From Synoicihabitans lomoniglobus (GTDB lineage Bacteria; Verrucomicrobiota; Verrucomicrobiia; Opitutales; Opitutaceae): 64,000 nucleotides of DNA. The position numbers were made by a program, and so were the translations under genes. The DNA lies in NCBI RefSeq assembly GCF_029023725.1, contig NZ_CP119075.1:367501-431500 (forward strand), in the 5' to 3' direction. Below are positions 53,637 to 61,542 of the stretch, piece by piece. Under the pieces are notes generated by a model. That model was not told the DNA's origin. It was given only the letters and a program-made list of their open reading frames with translations, and made no database searches. Numbering within the stretch: the stretch's first letter is position 1; each line of letters begins with the position of its first letter.

Positions 53637-54638
53637 ATGGCTCGTATCGCTTTTCTCTCCACCGCCCACATCCATACCAAGGCGTTCATCGAGATCCTGG
53701 CCTCGACGAACGACGGTCGCGAAGCAGCGGTGATTTGGGACGACGTGTCCGAACGCGGCCAACGTTATGCCGAGATGGCGGGCTGTCCGTTTGAGCCCGA
53801 CATGGACAAGGTGCTGGCCGACGCCTCGATCGATGGGTTCATCATCTGTTGTGAGAACACGCGTCACCTGCCGCTCCTACGGTCGACGTTGCCGGTGGGA
53901 AAACCCGTGTTCTGCGAAAAGCCGCTTGTTACTTCCACTCGTGAGCTCACGGATTTGCGGGAGCTGGTCGCGGCCTATCCGCAGACTGTTCTCTTTGGCG
54001 GATATTTCCAGTTTTACGACGCGGCGTTGCAGAGTGCCAAGGAACTGATTCTCAGCGGCGGGTTGGGCAAGGTGACGCGAGCCAGTTATCGCAATGCGCA
54101 TCACGCGGCCTACGGGCGGTGGTTTGATTCACCGGATCTGGCGTGGTTTGCGAATCCCGCACTCGCAGGAGGTGGCGGTTTTTTTGACATGGGCACGCAT
54201 GCGTTTCACGCGCTGCGCTCGATCTTTGGTCAGGCCGAAAGTGTCTGGGCCGACATCGGCAACGAAAGCGGAGAATATCCCGCCTGCGACGACTATGGTG
54301 TCGCACACCTCAAATTTGGCGGCGGCGTGAAGGCGACGGTCGAAGCGGGCTGGACCTTCACGGGCGGTCGCCTCGGTTTAGAAGTCATTGGCTCGGAGAA
54401 AAGCCTGTGGCACGACGGTGAAAAGTATGTCGTCGCCAAGGCGCGGGAGAAGCCGGAGCCGTTGGAACTCACCATGCCGGCCCGACCCTTTCGGGTGGAA
54501 CGCATGCTCGCCGTGATTCGTGGCGAACTCAGCCACGATGAACTCTACTGGGACCTCGAAGCCTCCATGGACATCGTCGCCTGGATGGAAGCCGCCTACA
54601 CCTCGGCCGGCAGCGGTCGCTGGGAATCGATCGGGTAA
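53637..54638 (+). CDS. Gfo/Idh/MocA-family oxidoreductase (second of pair)
   Basis: A 333-residue relative of the preceding gene. N-terminus RIAFLSTAHIHTKAFIEILA lacks the clear G-x-G-x-x-G loop and starts with a His-containing variant, while VFCEKPLVTS keeps the EKP lysine, and GGGFFDMGTHAFHALRSIFG keeps the Asp-His catalytic block. The altered dinucleotide loop suggests changed cofactor use or weak catalysis. It is 11 bases after the first oxidoreductase gene and convergent with a methyltransferase gene. Substrate unknown. Confidence 0.88.
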   Translation: MARIAFLSTAHIHTKAFIEILASTNDGREAAVIWDDVSERGQRYAEMAGCPFEPDMDKVLADASIDGFIICCENTRHLPLLRSTLPVGKPVFCEKPLVTSTRELTDLRELVAAYPQTVLFGGYFQFYDAALQSAKELILSGGLGKVTRASYRNAHHAAYGRWFDSPDLAWFANPALAGGGGFFDMGTHAFHALRSIFGQAESVWADIGNESGEYPACDDYGVAHLKFGGGVKATVEAGWTFTGGRLGLEVIGSEKSLWHDGEKYVVAKAREKPEPLELTMPARPFRVERMLAVIRGELSHDELYWDLEASMDIVAWMEAAYTSAGSGRWESIG

Positions 54639-54661
54639 AGATAGCCGGGGCGGTCGCAGCC

Positions 54662-55510
54662 TTATCCGACCGAGCGACCTTCGCGAAAACCGCACGTGTC
54701 AAAATGGTGGGCGCCTGATGTAAAATCCCCGGCGGCGACGGCCGCAGCCACATCTGGATATCGTGTGAGATAATGGTTCTCCGGGAACACGCTAAGCACG
54801 GCGACGGATTGGCCGAAGCCGACCACGCCTTCGAGCCGTCGTCCGTCCTCGCAGTCGACAGGCTCCAGGATGGGAATCCAATGGTCCGTGCCGTCGCGAA
54901 TTTGTTCCTCTCTTAAACCGAGAGCGCGAGTCAGTCGGCGAATGGTGTCCTTGGTGGTAAACTTGTTGAGCACCCGGTCGGGGCGGGTGTCTTCCACCGT
55001 TTTTTGGAAAATGATCCAGTGCGTGTCGCAGTCGAAATCGAGAAACGAAAACACGATTCTTCCATCCGGTCGGAGCGCGCGACGAGCGGCGGCGAGGAAC
55101 CGGTAAATGTCTTCGTCGAGGAGGTGGGTGAAAACAGAGAAAAAGGTAACGAAGTCGGCGGTGTGCTCCGGCACCGGAATTTCGATGTCCGTGGTCCGGG
55201 CAAACGTCCAATCGCGGCGCTCACAACGGTCCCGGGCGAACCGCAGGGCTTCTTCCAAAATGTCGGTGCCGATGAACTTGCCGGTCAAGTAGTCGCGCAA
55301 CCCATACGGGAGCCGACCGCTGCCCGTTCCCACATCGACCAATGTGTCGGTGGGTTTGAGTCCCAGGTGGATAAGCAGGGACTTCTCCAACATGCTGACT
55401 TCTTCAAACTGACCGCCCACCACCAATTCGATGGCGCGATCATAGCCGTGCTCTTCGATCATACGGTCGAGTTGGGACTGATAGGTCGAGAGGTAGTCGG
55501 GGAGCGGCAT
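54662..55510 (-). CDS. SAM-dependent methyltransferase with C-terminal repeat
   Basis: A class I methyltransferase of about 282 residues. Motif I DTLVDVGTGSGRLPYGL and the acidic residue at GTDILEEALRFA, then FVTFFSVFTHLLDEDIY (motif IV region) and ALRPDGRIVFSFLDFDC. The tail YLTRYPDVAAAVAAGDFTSG is a short repeat often attached to secreted or glycan-related proteins. The ATG at 55510 (MPLPDYLSTY) is preferred over the GTG at 55618. It lies convergent with the oxidoreductases. A perfect 11-1-11 palindrome lies just upstream. Confidence 0.82.
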   Translation of the reverse strand: MPLPDYLSTYQSQLDRMIEEHGYDRAIELVVGGQFEEVSMLEKSLLIHLGLKPTDTLVDVGTGSGRLPYGLRDYLTGKFIGTDILEEALRFARDRCERRDWTFARTTDIEIPVPEHTADFVTFFSVFTHLLDEDIYRFLAAARRALRPDGRIVFSFLDFDCDTHWIIFQKTVEDTRPDRVLNKFTTKDTIRRLTRALGLREEQIRDGTDHWIPILEPVDCEDGRRLEGVVGFGQSVAVLSVFPENHYLTRYPDVAAAVAAGDFTSGAHHFDTCGFREGRSVG

Positions 55511-55645
55511 CGAATCGGACGCAGGATGTTCGATATCCCGACAATCGATATCGACGGACCCACCCTTCCGACCCCGAAAAACATGCAGGCTCAACCGGTC
55601 TGACTTGCCAACGCTCACTGTCGCAACGTCCGGCAGGCTCCGGAA

Positions 55646-55668
55646 GTGTAACCATTATGGTTACACTG
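55646..55668. repeat. Perfect palindrome AGTGTAACCAT-T-ATGGTTACACT
   Basis: An 11-1-11 inverted repeat between the methyltransferase and ruvB genes. It has the layout arm-ACC-N5-GGT-arm, shared with the palindromes at 27424 and 57653, though the arm bases differ. It has no T-run and so is not an obvious terminator; a dispersed repeat or an operator are both possible. Confidence 0.6.
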
Positions 55669-55721
55669 GCGCGGCTGCGATCTCGACTAATGGGTCGTAG
55701 CGGGACAGACGAACGCGACCG

Positions 55722-56756
<1,035 letters not shown>

Positions 56757-56820
56757 GGCGGCCAAGTAAGAGGGATGAAATCTGAAGTAAGAAGCGCGAA
56801 CTGACGTCCGGTGAAAACGA

Positions 56821-57210
56821 TCAAGGCAGGTCGTTGAGCACGGTCAGGCCGGGCACTTTATTGAAGTGACGGTCGAACGTCAGCACCGCAGCCCCGTGAT
56901 CGAGAGCGCAAGCCGCGATGGCAATGTCCGTCGCGGGGATGACATCACCATGGCGGTCTAGCTCCCAGGCCAGCGCAGCGGCGTGTTGCCACGTGCGAGG
57001 CGTCAGGTTGAGGAAGTGCATGGTGGAGAAGCGTTGGTCGTAACGCTGCCGATGAGTCGGAACGCTGCGGCCGCGCAAAACCTCGACCCAGACCAAACCA
57101 TTGATCGCGAAATCGACGTCCGAATAGAGGTCGAATGATGCAAAAGCGTCCTCTCGTAGCTGGCTGAAACGAATGAAAAAACTGCTGTCGACGAGAATGA
57201 GCGGATTCAC
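56821..57210 (-). CDS. vapC: VapC-family PIN-domain toxin
   Basis: A 129-residue PIN-domain ribonuclease. Catalytic acids: Asp8 (ILVDSSFFI), Glu in VWVEVLRG, Asp in PATDIAIAA and Asp in LTFDRHF. The GTG at 57210 overlaps the antitoxin's stop by four bases. VapC toxins cleave tRNA or rRNA when antitoxin is lost. All four acids are present, so it should be active. Confidence 0.92.
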   Translation of the reverse strand: MNPLILVDSSFFIRFSQLREDAFASFDLYSDVDFAINGLVWVEVLRGRSVPTHRQRYDQRFSTMHFLNLTPRTWQHAAALAWELDRHGDVIPATDIAIAACALDHGAAVLTFDRHFNKVPGLTVLNDLP

Positions 57211-57551
57211 TTTGACGGGTAATTTCCGGTGTCCTCGTCGGTCGCTTCAGGCACTTGCCGATCATCGGCCTCCGCCGCTAATTGGCGACGGGACCTGAGT
57301 CGGTTGATGCAACGCTGCACGGCATCCTCGTCGATATCGGGTGGATCAATGGCGTCCGATGGCTGTGGCGCGGAATCCTTTACCCAATCTTCATGGGTGG
57401 GCCAGAGGGGAGTGCGAAACAGTTTTCGCTGTTTGTGGCGGCGGGCGAGATCGCGCAGAGCCATCTCTACAGCGGCGGTCTTCGTCTTCGCCCCGGTCAG
57501 ATCCATGACTTCGGCCAAGACGTCTTCGTCGATATGCATCGTCATCTTCAT
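57207..57551 (-). CDS. vapB: VapB-family antitoxin
   Basis: A 114-residue antitoxin. The N-terminal MKMTMHIDEDVLAEVM followed by KTKTAAVEMALRDLARR is the ribbon-helix-helix/VapB pattern of type II antitoxins; the acidic C-terminal tail would wrap the toxin. It lies just upstream of VapC with a four-base overlap, and two TATGG-N8-CCATA boxes lie upstream, as expected for an autoregulated pair. Confidence 0.88.
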   Translation of the reverse strand: MKMTMHIDEDVLAEVMDLTGAKTKTAAVEMALRDLARRHKQRKLFRTPLWPTHEDWVKDSAPQPSDAIDPPDIDEDAVQRCINRLRSRRQLAAEADDRQVPEATDEDTGNYPSK

Positions 57552-57563
57552 GATGCATTATGA

Positions 57564-57614
57564 GTATGGTTTCTAAACCATACCGTCAAGGCAGATATGG
57601 CATGCGAGCCATAC
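57564..57614 (-). promoter_or_regulatory. Two TATGG-N8-CCATA boxes, candidate VapBC operator
   Basis: Box 1 at 57564-57583 reads GTATGG-TTTCTAAA-CCATAC; box 2 at 57595-57614 reads ATATGG-CATGCGAG-CCATAC. The spacing is identical and the centres are 31 bases apart, about three helix turns. They lie upstream of the antitoxin start, as expected for binding of VapB dimers. Confidence 0.65.
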
Positions 57615-57652
57615 TGTAGTTTAAATAACACCACATAAGCAATATAGGCAAC

Positions 57653-57673
57653 TTGTCACCTAATGGGTGACAA
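57653..57673. repeat. Palindrome TTGTCACC-N5-GGTGACAA between genes
   Basis: Near-copy of the 25-base palindrome at 27424-27448, with 8-base perfect arms and a 5-base centre (TAATG). It lies between the vapBC upstream region and the end of the murA gene, 11 bases from the murA stop. Confidence 0.65.
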
Positions 57674-57684
57674 ACTGCGGGGGG

Positions 57685-58977
57685 TTACTGCCACTCCAGG
57701 CGGGCGCCGAGGGAGTTGAGGTTTTCGACGAAGCGGGGGTGGGCGCGTTTGATGATTTCGGCGTGGCGGACAACGCTCTCGCCCGGGATTGAGGCGGCGA
57801 CCATGGCGAGGGCGACGGCGGCGCGGATCACGTAAGGCGAGTCGACGACGGCGGGGCGCAGGGGGCGTCCGCCGAAGACGATGAGGCGATGGGGGTCGCT
57901 CACCACGGCGTGGGCACCGAATTTCGCCAACTCGGGAATCCAGGAAAACCCGTTTTCATAGACCTTGTTCCAGAAGTGAATCGTGCCGGTTGCGTGGGTG
58001 CTGAGCGCGATCATGAGCGGGAGTAGGTCGACCGAGAAATAGGGCCACGGCGCGGCTTCGATTTTGGGCAGCAGATTGACGGTGTGGGGCTGCTCAATCT
58101 GGAGCGATTGGTTGCGCTCCACGATGGCGGTATCGCCGTCATGGGTGACGATGACGCCGAGGCGGGCGAAAGCGCGGGCGATGAGGTCGAAGTGTTGGGG
58201 CACGGAGTTTTCGATCCGCACCTCACCACCGGTAATGGCACCAAGGGCCAGGAAGGTGACGACTTCGTGGTAGTCGGTGCCGATAGTGATGTCGGCGCCG
58301 TGCAGTGAATCCACGCCGGTGATTTCGAGTCGGCTCGTGCCGATGCCGGTGATGTTGGCCCCCATGGCGACAAGGGCGGTGCAGAGGTCCTGCACGTGCG
58401 GTTCGCTGGCGGCGTTAATGAGGGTGGACGGGCCGTCGGCGAGGGCGGCGGCCATGGCGAAGTTTTCCGTAACGGTGACCGACATGTAGTCGAGCCACTT
58501 GCGCGTGCCGGTGAAGCGTTGGCCGGGCAAGGCGATGGTCAGCGGTTCGGTCCCGGAGATGTCGGCTCCGAGAGCGGCCAGGATATCGAGGTGGGGATCG
58601 ATTTCACGGACACCGAGGGAGCAGCCCTTGGTGTTGGACCGCACTGTGATCTTGCCGAGGCGGTGGAGCAGTGCCGGGTAAAGCAACACGGTGGACCGCA
58701 TGTCCTGCGGCAGTTCGTGATTGGCCAGGGCCGGGGAGAAATTGGCGTGATCGATCTTCATCACGCCGGCGGCGCGATCCCACGCGATGCTTGAGCCCTG
58801 AGTGGTGAAGAAGTTGACCAGTTTGTTGAGGTCGGTGATGTCCGGGACGTTGCGCAGCGTGACCGGTTCAGCGGTCAGGAGGGTGGCGCAGAAGACGGGC
58901 AACACGGAGTTTTTGTTGCCGGAGGGAGTGATGGTGCCGCTCAGCGGATTACCGCCTTGGACGATGAGATCGGACAT
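57685..58977 (-). CDS. murA: UDP-N-acetylglucosamine 1-carboxyvinyltransferase
   Basis: First committed step of peptidoglycan synthesis: adds enolpyruvate to UDP-GlcNAc. 430 residues. SGNKNSVLPVF has the catalytic Lys/Asn; the loop Cys is at 119 in NTKGCSLGVREIDPHLD, which corresponds to Cys115 of the E. coli enzyme, so fosfomycin would be expected to react. GTDYHEVVTFLALGAITGG is the domain-2 Asp region. The gene runs on the minus strand with its own 5' region (149 bases before the RG-rich gene's end). The identity is clear though the sequence is divergent from the proteobacterial form. Confidence 0.95.
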   Translation of the reverse strand: MSDLIVQGGNPLSGTITPSGNKNSVLPVFCATLLTAEPVTLRNVPDITDLNKLVNFFTTQGSSIAWDRAAGVMKIDHANFSPALANHELPQDMRSTVLLYPALLHRLGKITVRSNTKGCSLGVREIDPHLDILAALGADISGTEPLTIALPGQRFTGTRKWLDYMSVTVTENFAMAAALADGPSTLINAASEPHVQDLCTALVAMGANITGIGTSRLEITGVDSLHGADITIGTDYHEVVTFLALGAITGGEVRIENSVPQHFDLIARAFARLGVIVTHDGDTAIVERNQSLQIEQPHTVNLLPKIEAAPWPYFSVDLLPLMIALSTHATGTIHFWNKVYENGFSWIPELAKFGAHAVVSDPHRLIVFGGRPLRPAVVDSPYVIRAAVALAMVAASIPGESVVRHAEIIKRAHPRFVENLNSLGARLEWQ

Positions 58978-59057
58978 GGGGAAAGAGTGAAGGAGGAGAG
59001 ACGGCGAAGGAAATGCGGAAAGGCGATGGCGGCGATGCTGTTCCCGGGGCGGAAGCC

Positions 59058-59090
59058 AAAAAAAGGCGCCCGTCGGAGAGACGGACGCCT
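59058..59090 (-). terminator. Intrinsic terminator after the RG-rich gene
   Basis: On the minus strand AGGCGTCCGTC-TCTCC-GACGGGCGCCT forms a stem (one mismatch), followed by seven T. It lies 37 bases past the stop of the RG-rich gene. Confidence 0.88.
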
Positions 59091-59126
59091 GAGAAGTGCG
59101 TTTGGGCCGGTGGGCCTTGGCAAGGG

Positions 59127-60338
59127 TTAACTCGATGCGGAATCGCCGCCGCCGGAGCCGCCTTCGCTGCGGCGTCCCCGGTTGCTGCCACCGCGACCAC
59201 CGCGACGACGACGACGGCGATTGCCGCCGCCTTCCCCACCACCTTGGCCTTCGCCACCGCGTTCACCGCGAGGGCGCGAGTCATGGGACTCGGGGTTGGC
59301 ACCGTTGGAACGACCGCGACCACGACCGTTGCCGGAACCATTGCCGCTGCCACCGCCGTTACCCCGACCGCGACCACGGCCGCGACCGCGTCCACCACCG
59401 GAGCGATTGCCGCGCGAGCGTTCGCCGGAGCGGGAATCGGATTTGCCGCCTTCGGTTTTGGTGGGCTCGGAGGAACCGCCGATGAGGTTCTTCAGCCAGC
59501 CGAAGAAACCGCCCGAGCTCTTGCTCGATTCGAGTTTGGGTTTCGGCACATCGACCTCGACGTCCTTGGGGGCGCGGGGGCGGCGTTCGCCTTGATCGCG
59601 ATTGCCGCGGCCTTCACCGCGGGGCTTGCGCTCACGACGACCACCTTCGCGGTTGCCGCGAGGTTCGCGCGCGGGGCGTGCGCCGTCGCCTTCGCCGCGA
59701 CGATTGCTCGGCTTGAAAGCCGGACGTTCATCGGAAGTGGCGGGTTCGGGAAACGACGGGGTCTCCCAGCTTTCGGTCGATTGATTCACGCGTTTGGGCG
59801 GAAGGATATCGAGTTCAGCTTTTTCATCCGGAGCAGGATCCTCCGGGGCCTCTACCTGGGCGGGAGCTTCTACCTTGGCCGGAGCGGCTTTGGCTTTGGG
59901 CTTGGGCGCGGGCTTGGACTTGGCGGCGGGTTGAGCTTCGGGAGCCCAGGATTCCTCGGAAGCCTTGAGGGGCTCCGGGTTTGACGGAGCGACCTCGGCG
60001 GCGGCAGGCGCGGCCGGGGTCGGCGTTTCGACCGGAGCGGGGGCAGCTGCCTCGGGGGCGGCGGCCGGCTCGGGAGCGAACGGGTTTACGTATTCGGACT
60101 CGACCGTCACAACTTGGACGGCGGTCGGCTTGTAGTCGCTCTGAGGAGCGGTGCTGCTGGGAGCCGGGGTCGATGACTTCGGCTTGCGTTTGCCGCGCGC
60201 GAGACCGGTGCCGCGGCTGGTGCCGAACGCAAAAGCGGGTTCGGCAGCAGGGGTGGTCGTCGGTGCGCTGGTCGTCTCGGCGGGAGCTGCGGCCTCGGGG
60301 GCGGCGCTCTCGGAACCGGACGTGTTATTATCTGACAT
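59127..60338 (-). CDS. Intrinsically disordered RG-rich protein
   Basis: A 403-residue low-complexity protein. The first ~200 residues are Ala/Pro/Glu-rich (APEAAAPAETTSAPTT), and the last ~200 are dominated by Arg, Gly and Asn (GGRGRGRGRGRGNGGG, GNRRRRRRGGRGG). Inside the RG part is a short hydrophobic segment, SGGFFGWLKNLIGG, which may be an amphipathic helix. RG tracts bind RNA and can drive condensate formation, so an RNA-associated role is likely, but no folded domain is seen. Ends in an efficient terminator. It is divergent from the dUTPase gene. Confidence 0.85.
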   Translation of the reverse strand: MSDNNTSGSESAAPEAAAPAETTSAPTTTPAAEPAFAFGTSRGTGLARGKRKPKSSTPAPSSTAPQSDYKPTAVQVVTVESEYVNPFAPEPAAAPEAAAPAPVETPTPAAPAAAEVAPSNPEPLKASEESWAPEAQPAAKSKPAPKPKAKAAPAKVEAPAQVEAPEDPAPDEKAELDILPPKRVNQSTESWETPSFPEPATSDERPAFKPSNRRGEGDGARPAREPRGNREGGRRERKPRGEGRGNRDQGERRPRAPKDVEVDVPKPKLESSKSSGGFFGWLKNLIGGSSEPTKTEGGKSDSRSGERSRGNRSGGGRGRGRGRGRGNGGGSGNGSGNGRGRGRSNGANPESHDSRPRGERGGEGQGGGEGGGNRRRRRRGGRGGSNRGRRSEGGSGGGDSASS

Positions 60339-60552
60339 GTTCTTGTTTATGTTTAGGTTAACACGCGCTCACTCAGAGAGAGGAGCTGCGTGACAGTTGC
60401 CCCGGGCGGAGGCCGAACGGGCGCTCAACGCGGGCAACAACCCGGCAACTTCGGTGCAAACCACTGGCAGGGCAATTCCTTTTTCGGGGCGGTGGAACGT
60501 GCTCGTGAGTTGTCACTTGCGCTCCCCGGCCGCACGAACAGCCTGCGTTGCC

Positions 60553-60924
60553 ATGGACAAGCTCGAAGAGATTTTCACCATGCAGGAAGCGCTCAACGCC
60601 CGGATCGGGGTCCAATTGCCGCCGCCGTCGGATGAGGAAAAAGCCAAGTGGATCCTCAACTACACCCGCGCGATGCAGCAGGAAACGGCGGAGTTGATCG
60701 ACAGTGTGCCGTGGAAGTGGTGGGCGAAATACCAGAAGTTCGACGAACAAAACGCCAAGGTGGAGGTGGTGGACCTGTTCCACTTTCTCGTGTCGTTGGC
60801 GCAGACTTTGGGCATGACCGCGGAGGATGTTTACCAGGCGTATTTGAAGAAAAACGCGGTGAATCATCAGCGTCAGGAATCGGGCTATGTCAAAAAGGAC
60901 GAGGACGATTCGAAGCACATTTAG
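60553..60924 (+). CDS. Dimeric (all-alpha) dUTPase
   Basis: A 123-residue all-alpha NTP pyrophosphohydrolase, dUTPase type. From MDKLEEIFTMQEALN, the metal-binding acids are in MQQETAELIDSVPWKWW and AKVEVVDLFHFLVSLAQ, with the tail NHQRQESGYVKKDEDD that binds substrate. It would hydrolyse dUTP to dUMP and keep uracil out of DNA. The ATG at 60553 is chosen; the longer frame to 60397 is unsupported. It is divergent from the RG-rich gene and followed by a hairpin. Confidence 0.9.
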   Translation: MDKLEEIFTMQEALNARIGVQLPPPSDEEKAKWILNYTRAMQQETAELIDSVPWKWWAKYQKFDEQNAKVEVVDLFHFLVSLAQTLGMTAEDVYQAYLKKNAVNHQRQESGYVKKDEDDSKHI

Positions 60925-60990
60925 CCGGGGCGGAGGCCCGGCTAAGTATCAAGTAACAAGGGCCAAGTATCAAAGAGGGGAGAAGCGAAG
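60922..60990 (+). repeat. Hairpin and AAGTATCAA direct repeat after the dUTPase gene
   Basis: TAGCCGGG-GCGGAGG-CCCGGCTA forms an 8-bp stem at about 60922-60944. It is followed by two copies of AAGTATCAA (about 60943-60951 and 60964-60972) around AGTAACAAGGGCC. No T-run, so terminator function is uncertain. Confidence 0.4.
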
Positions 60991-60992
60991 CA

Positions 60993-61472
60993 ATGAAGCG
61001 GGTGGGTGATCGGTTGGATCTCTCGTTTGAGATCAAGGTGGTGCGGGGGACCGATGCGTCGCCGGAGACGGTGCGGTTTACGGATCTGTTGACCGGCCCG
61101 ACGGTGGTTTCGGTTTACATGCGCAATAATACGGGTTCATGCGACAAGCAGAACGACGCGTTGGTGGCGGATTGGGCGGAAATCAACGCGGCGGGTTTTA
61201 ACGTCGTTGGTGTGTCGCGCGATACGGGTGGATCGCACATCCGATATGCGGCCAAGAAAGGCATCGGCTATCCTCTCGTCAGCGATCCCGAGGATTTGTT
61301 CGCCACGGCGGCCGACGCCGTGATCGACAAAAAGATGTATGGCCGTGTGTTTCGCGGTCCCTTGCGGTCGGCCTGGGTGCTCGATGCTTCCGGTAAAATT
61401 CTCGCCATCATCGAGAAGGTGGACGCGAAGACGCATGGCGCGCAGGTGCTCGCGGCCGTGTCGGCGCTTTAA
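60993..61472 (+). CDS. Peroxiredoxin (AhpC/TSA family, Bcp-like)
   Basis: A 159-residue thioredoxin-fold protein. The peroxidatic Cys lies in YMRNNTGSCDKQNDAL, corresponding to the T-x-x-C motif of peroxiredoxins. Other features: VVGVSRDTGGSHIRYAAKKG and FPL-like YPLVSDPEDLF, then FRGPLRSAWVLDASGKIL. No resolving Cys is visible, so it is a 1-Cys type that relies on an external thiol. It would reduce peroxides in the cytoplasm. The start is ATG 60993; the next gene begins 71 bases downstream. Confidence 0.88.
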   Translation: MKRVGDRLDLSFEIKVVRGTDASPETVRFTDLLTGPTVVSVYMRNNTGSCDKQNDALVADWAEINAAGFNVVGVSRDTGGSHIRYAAKKGIGYPLVSDPEDLFATAADAVIDKKMYGRVFRGPLRSAWVLDASGKILAIIEKVDAKTHGAQVLAAVSAL

Positions 61473-61542
61473 CCGGCGATTCACAAAAGCGACGTGTCGC
61501 ATGGCTTGCCCGCGAGAAGGGCAGTGAGTTAGCGTGAGGGTC

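Noticed and set aside
59280-59420. Repeated CGACCGCGACCACG units that might look like a CRISPR or tandem repeat
   Set aside because: They are codon-level repetition of Arg-Gly tracts within a coding gene; there are no spacers.
59013-59984. 323-residue Ala/Thr-rich plus-strand frame
   Set aside because: Antisense of the RG-rich gene; its Ala/Thr-rich sequence is what the complement of Arg/Gly codons gives.
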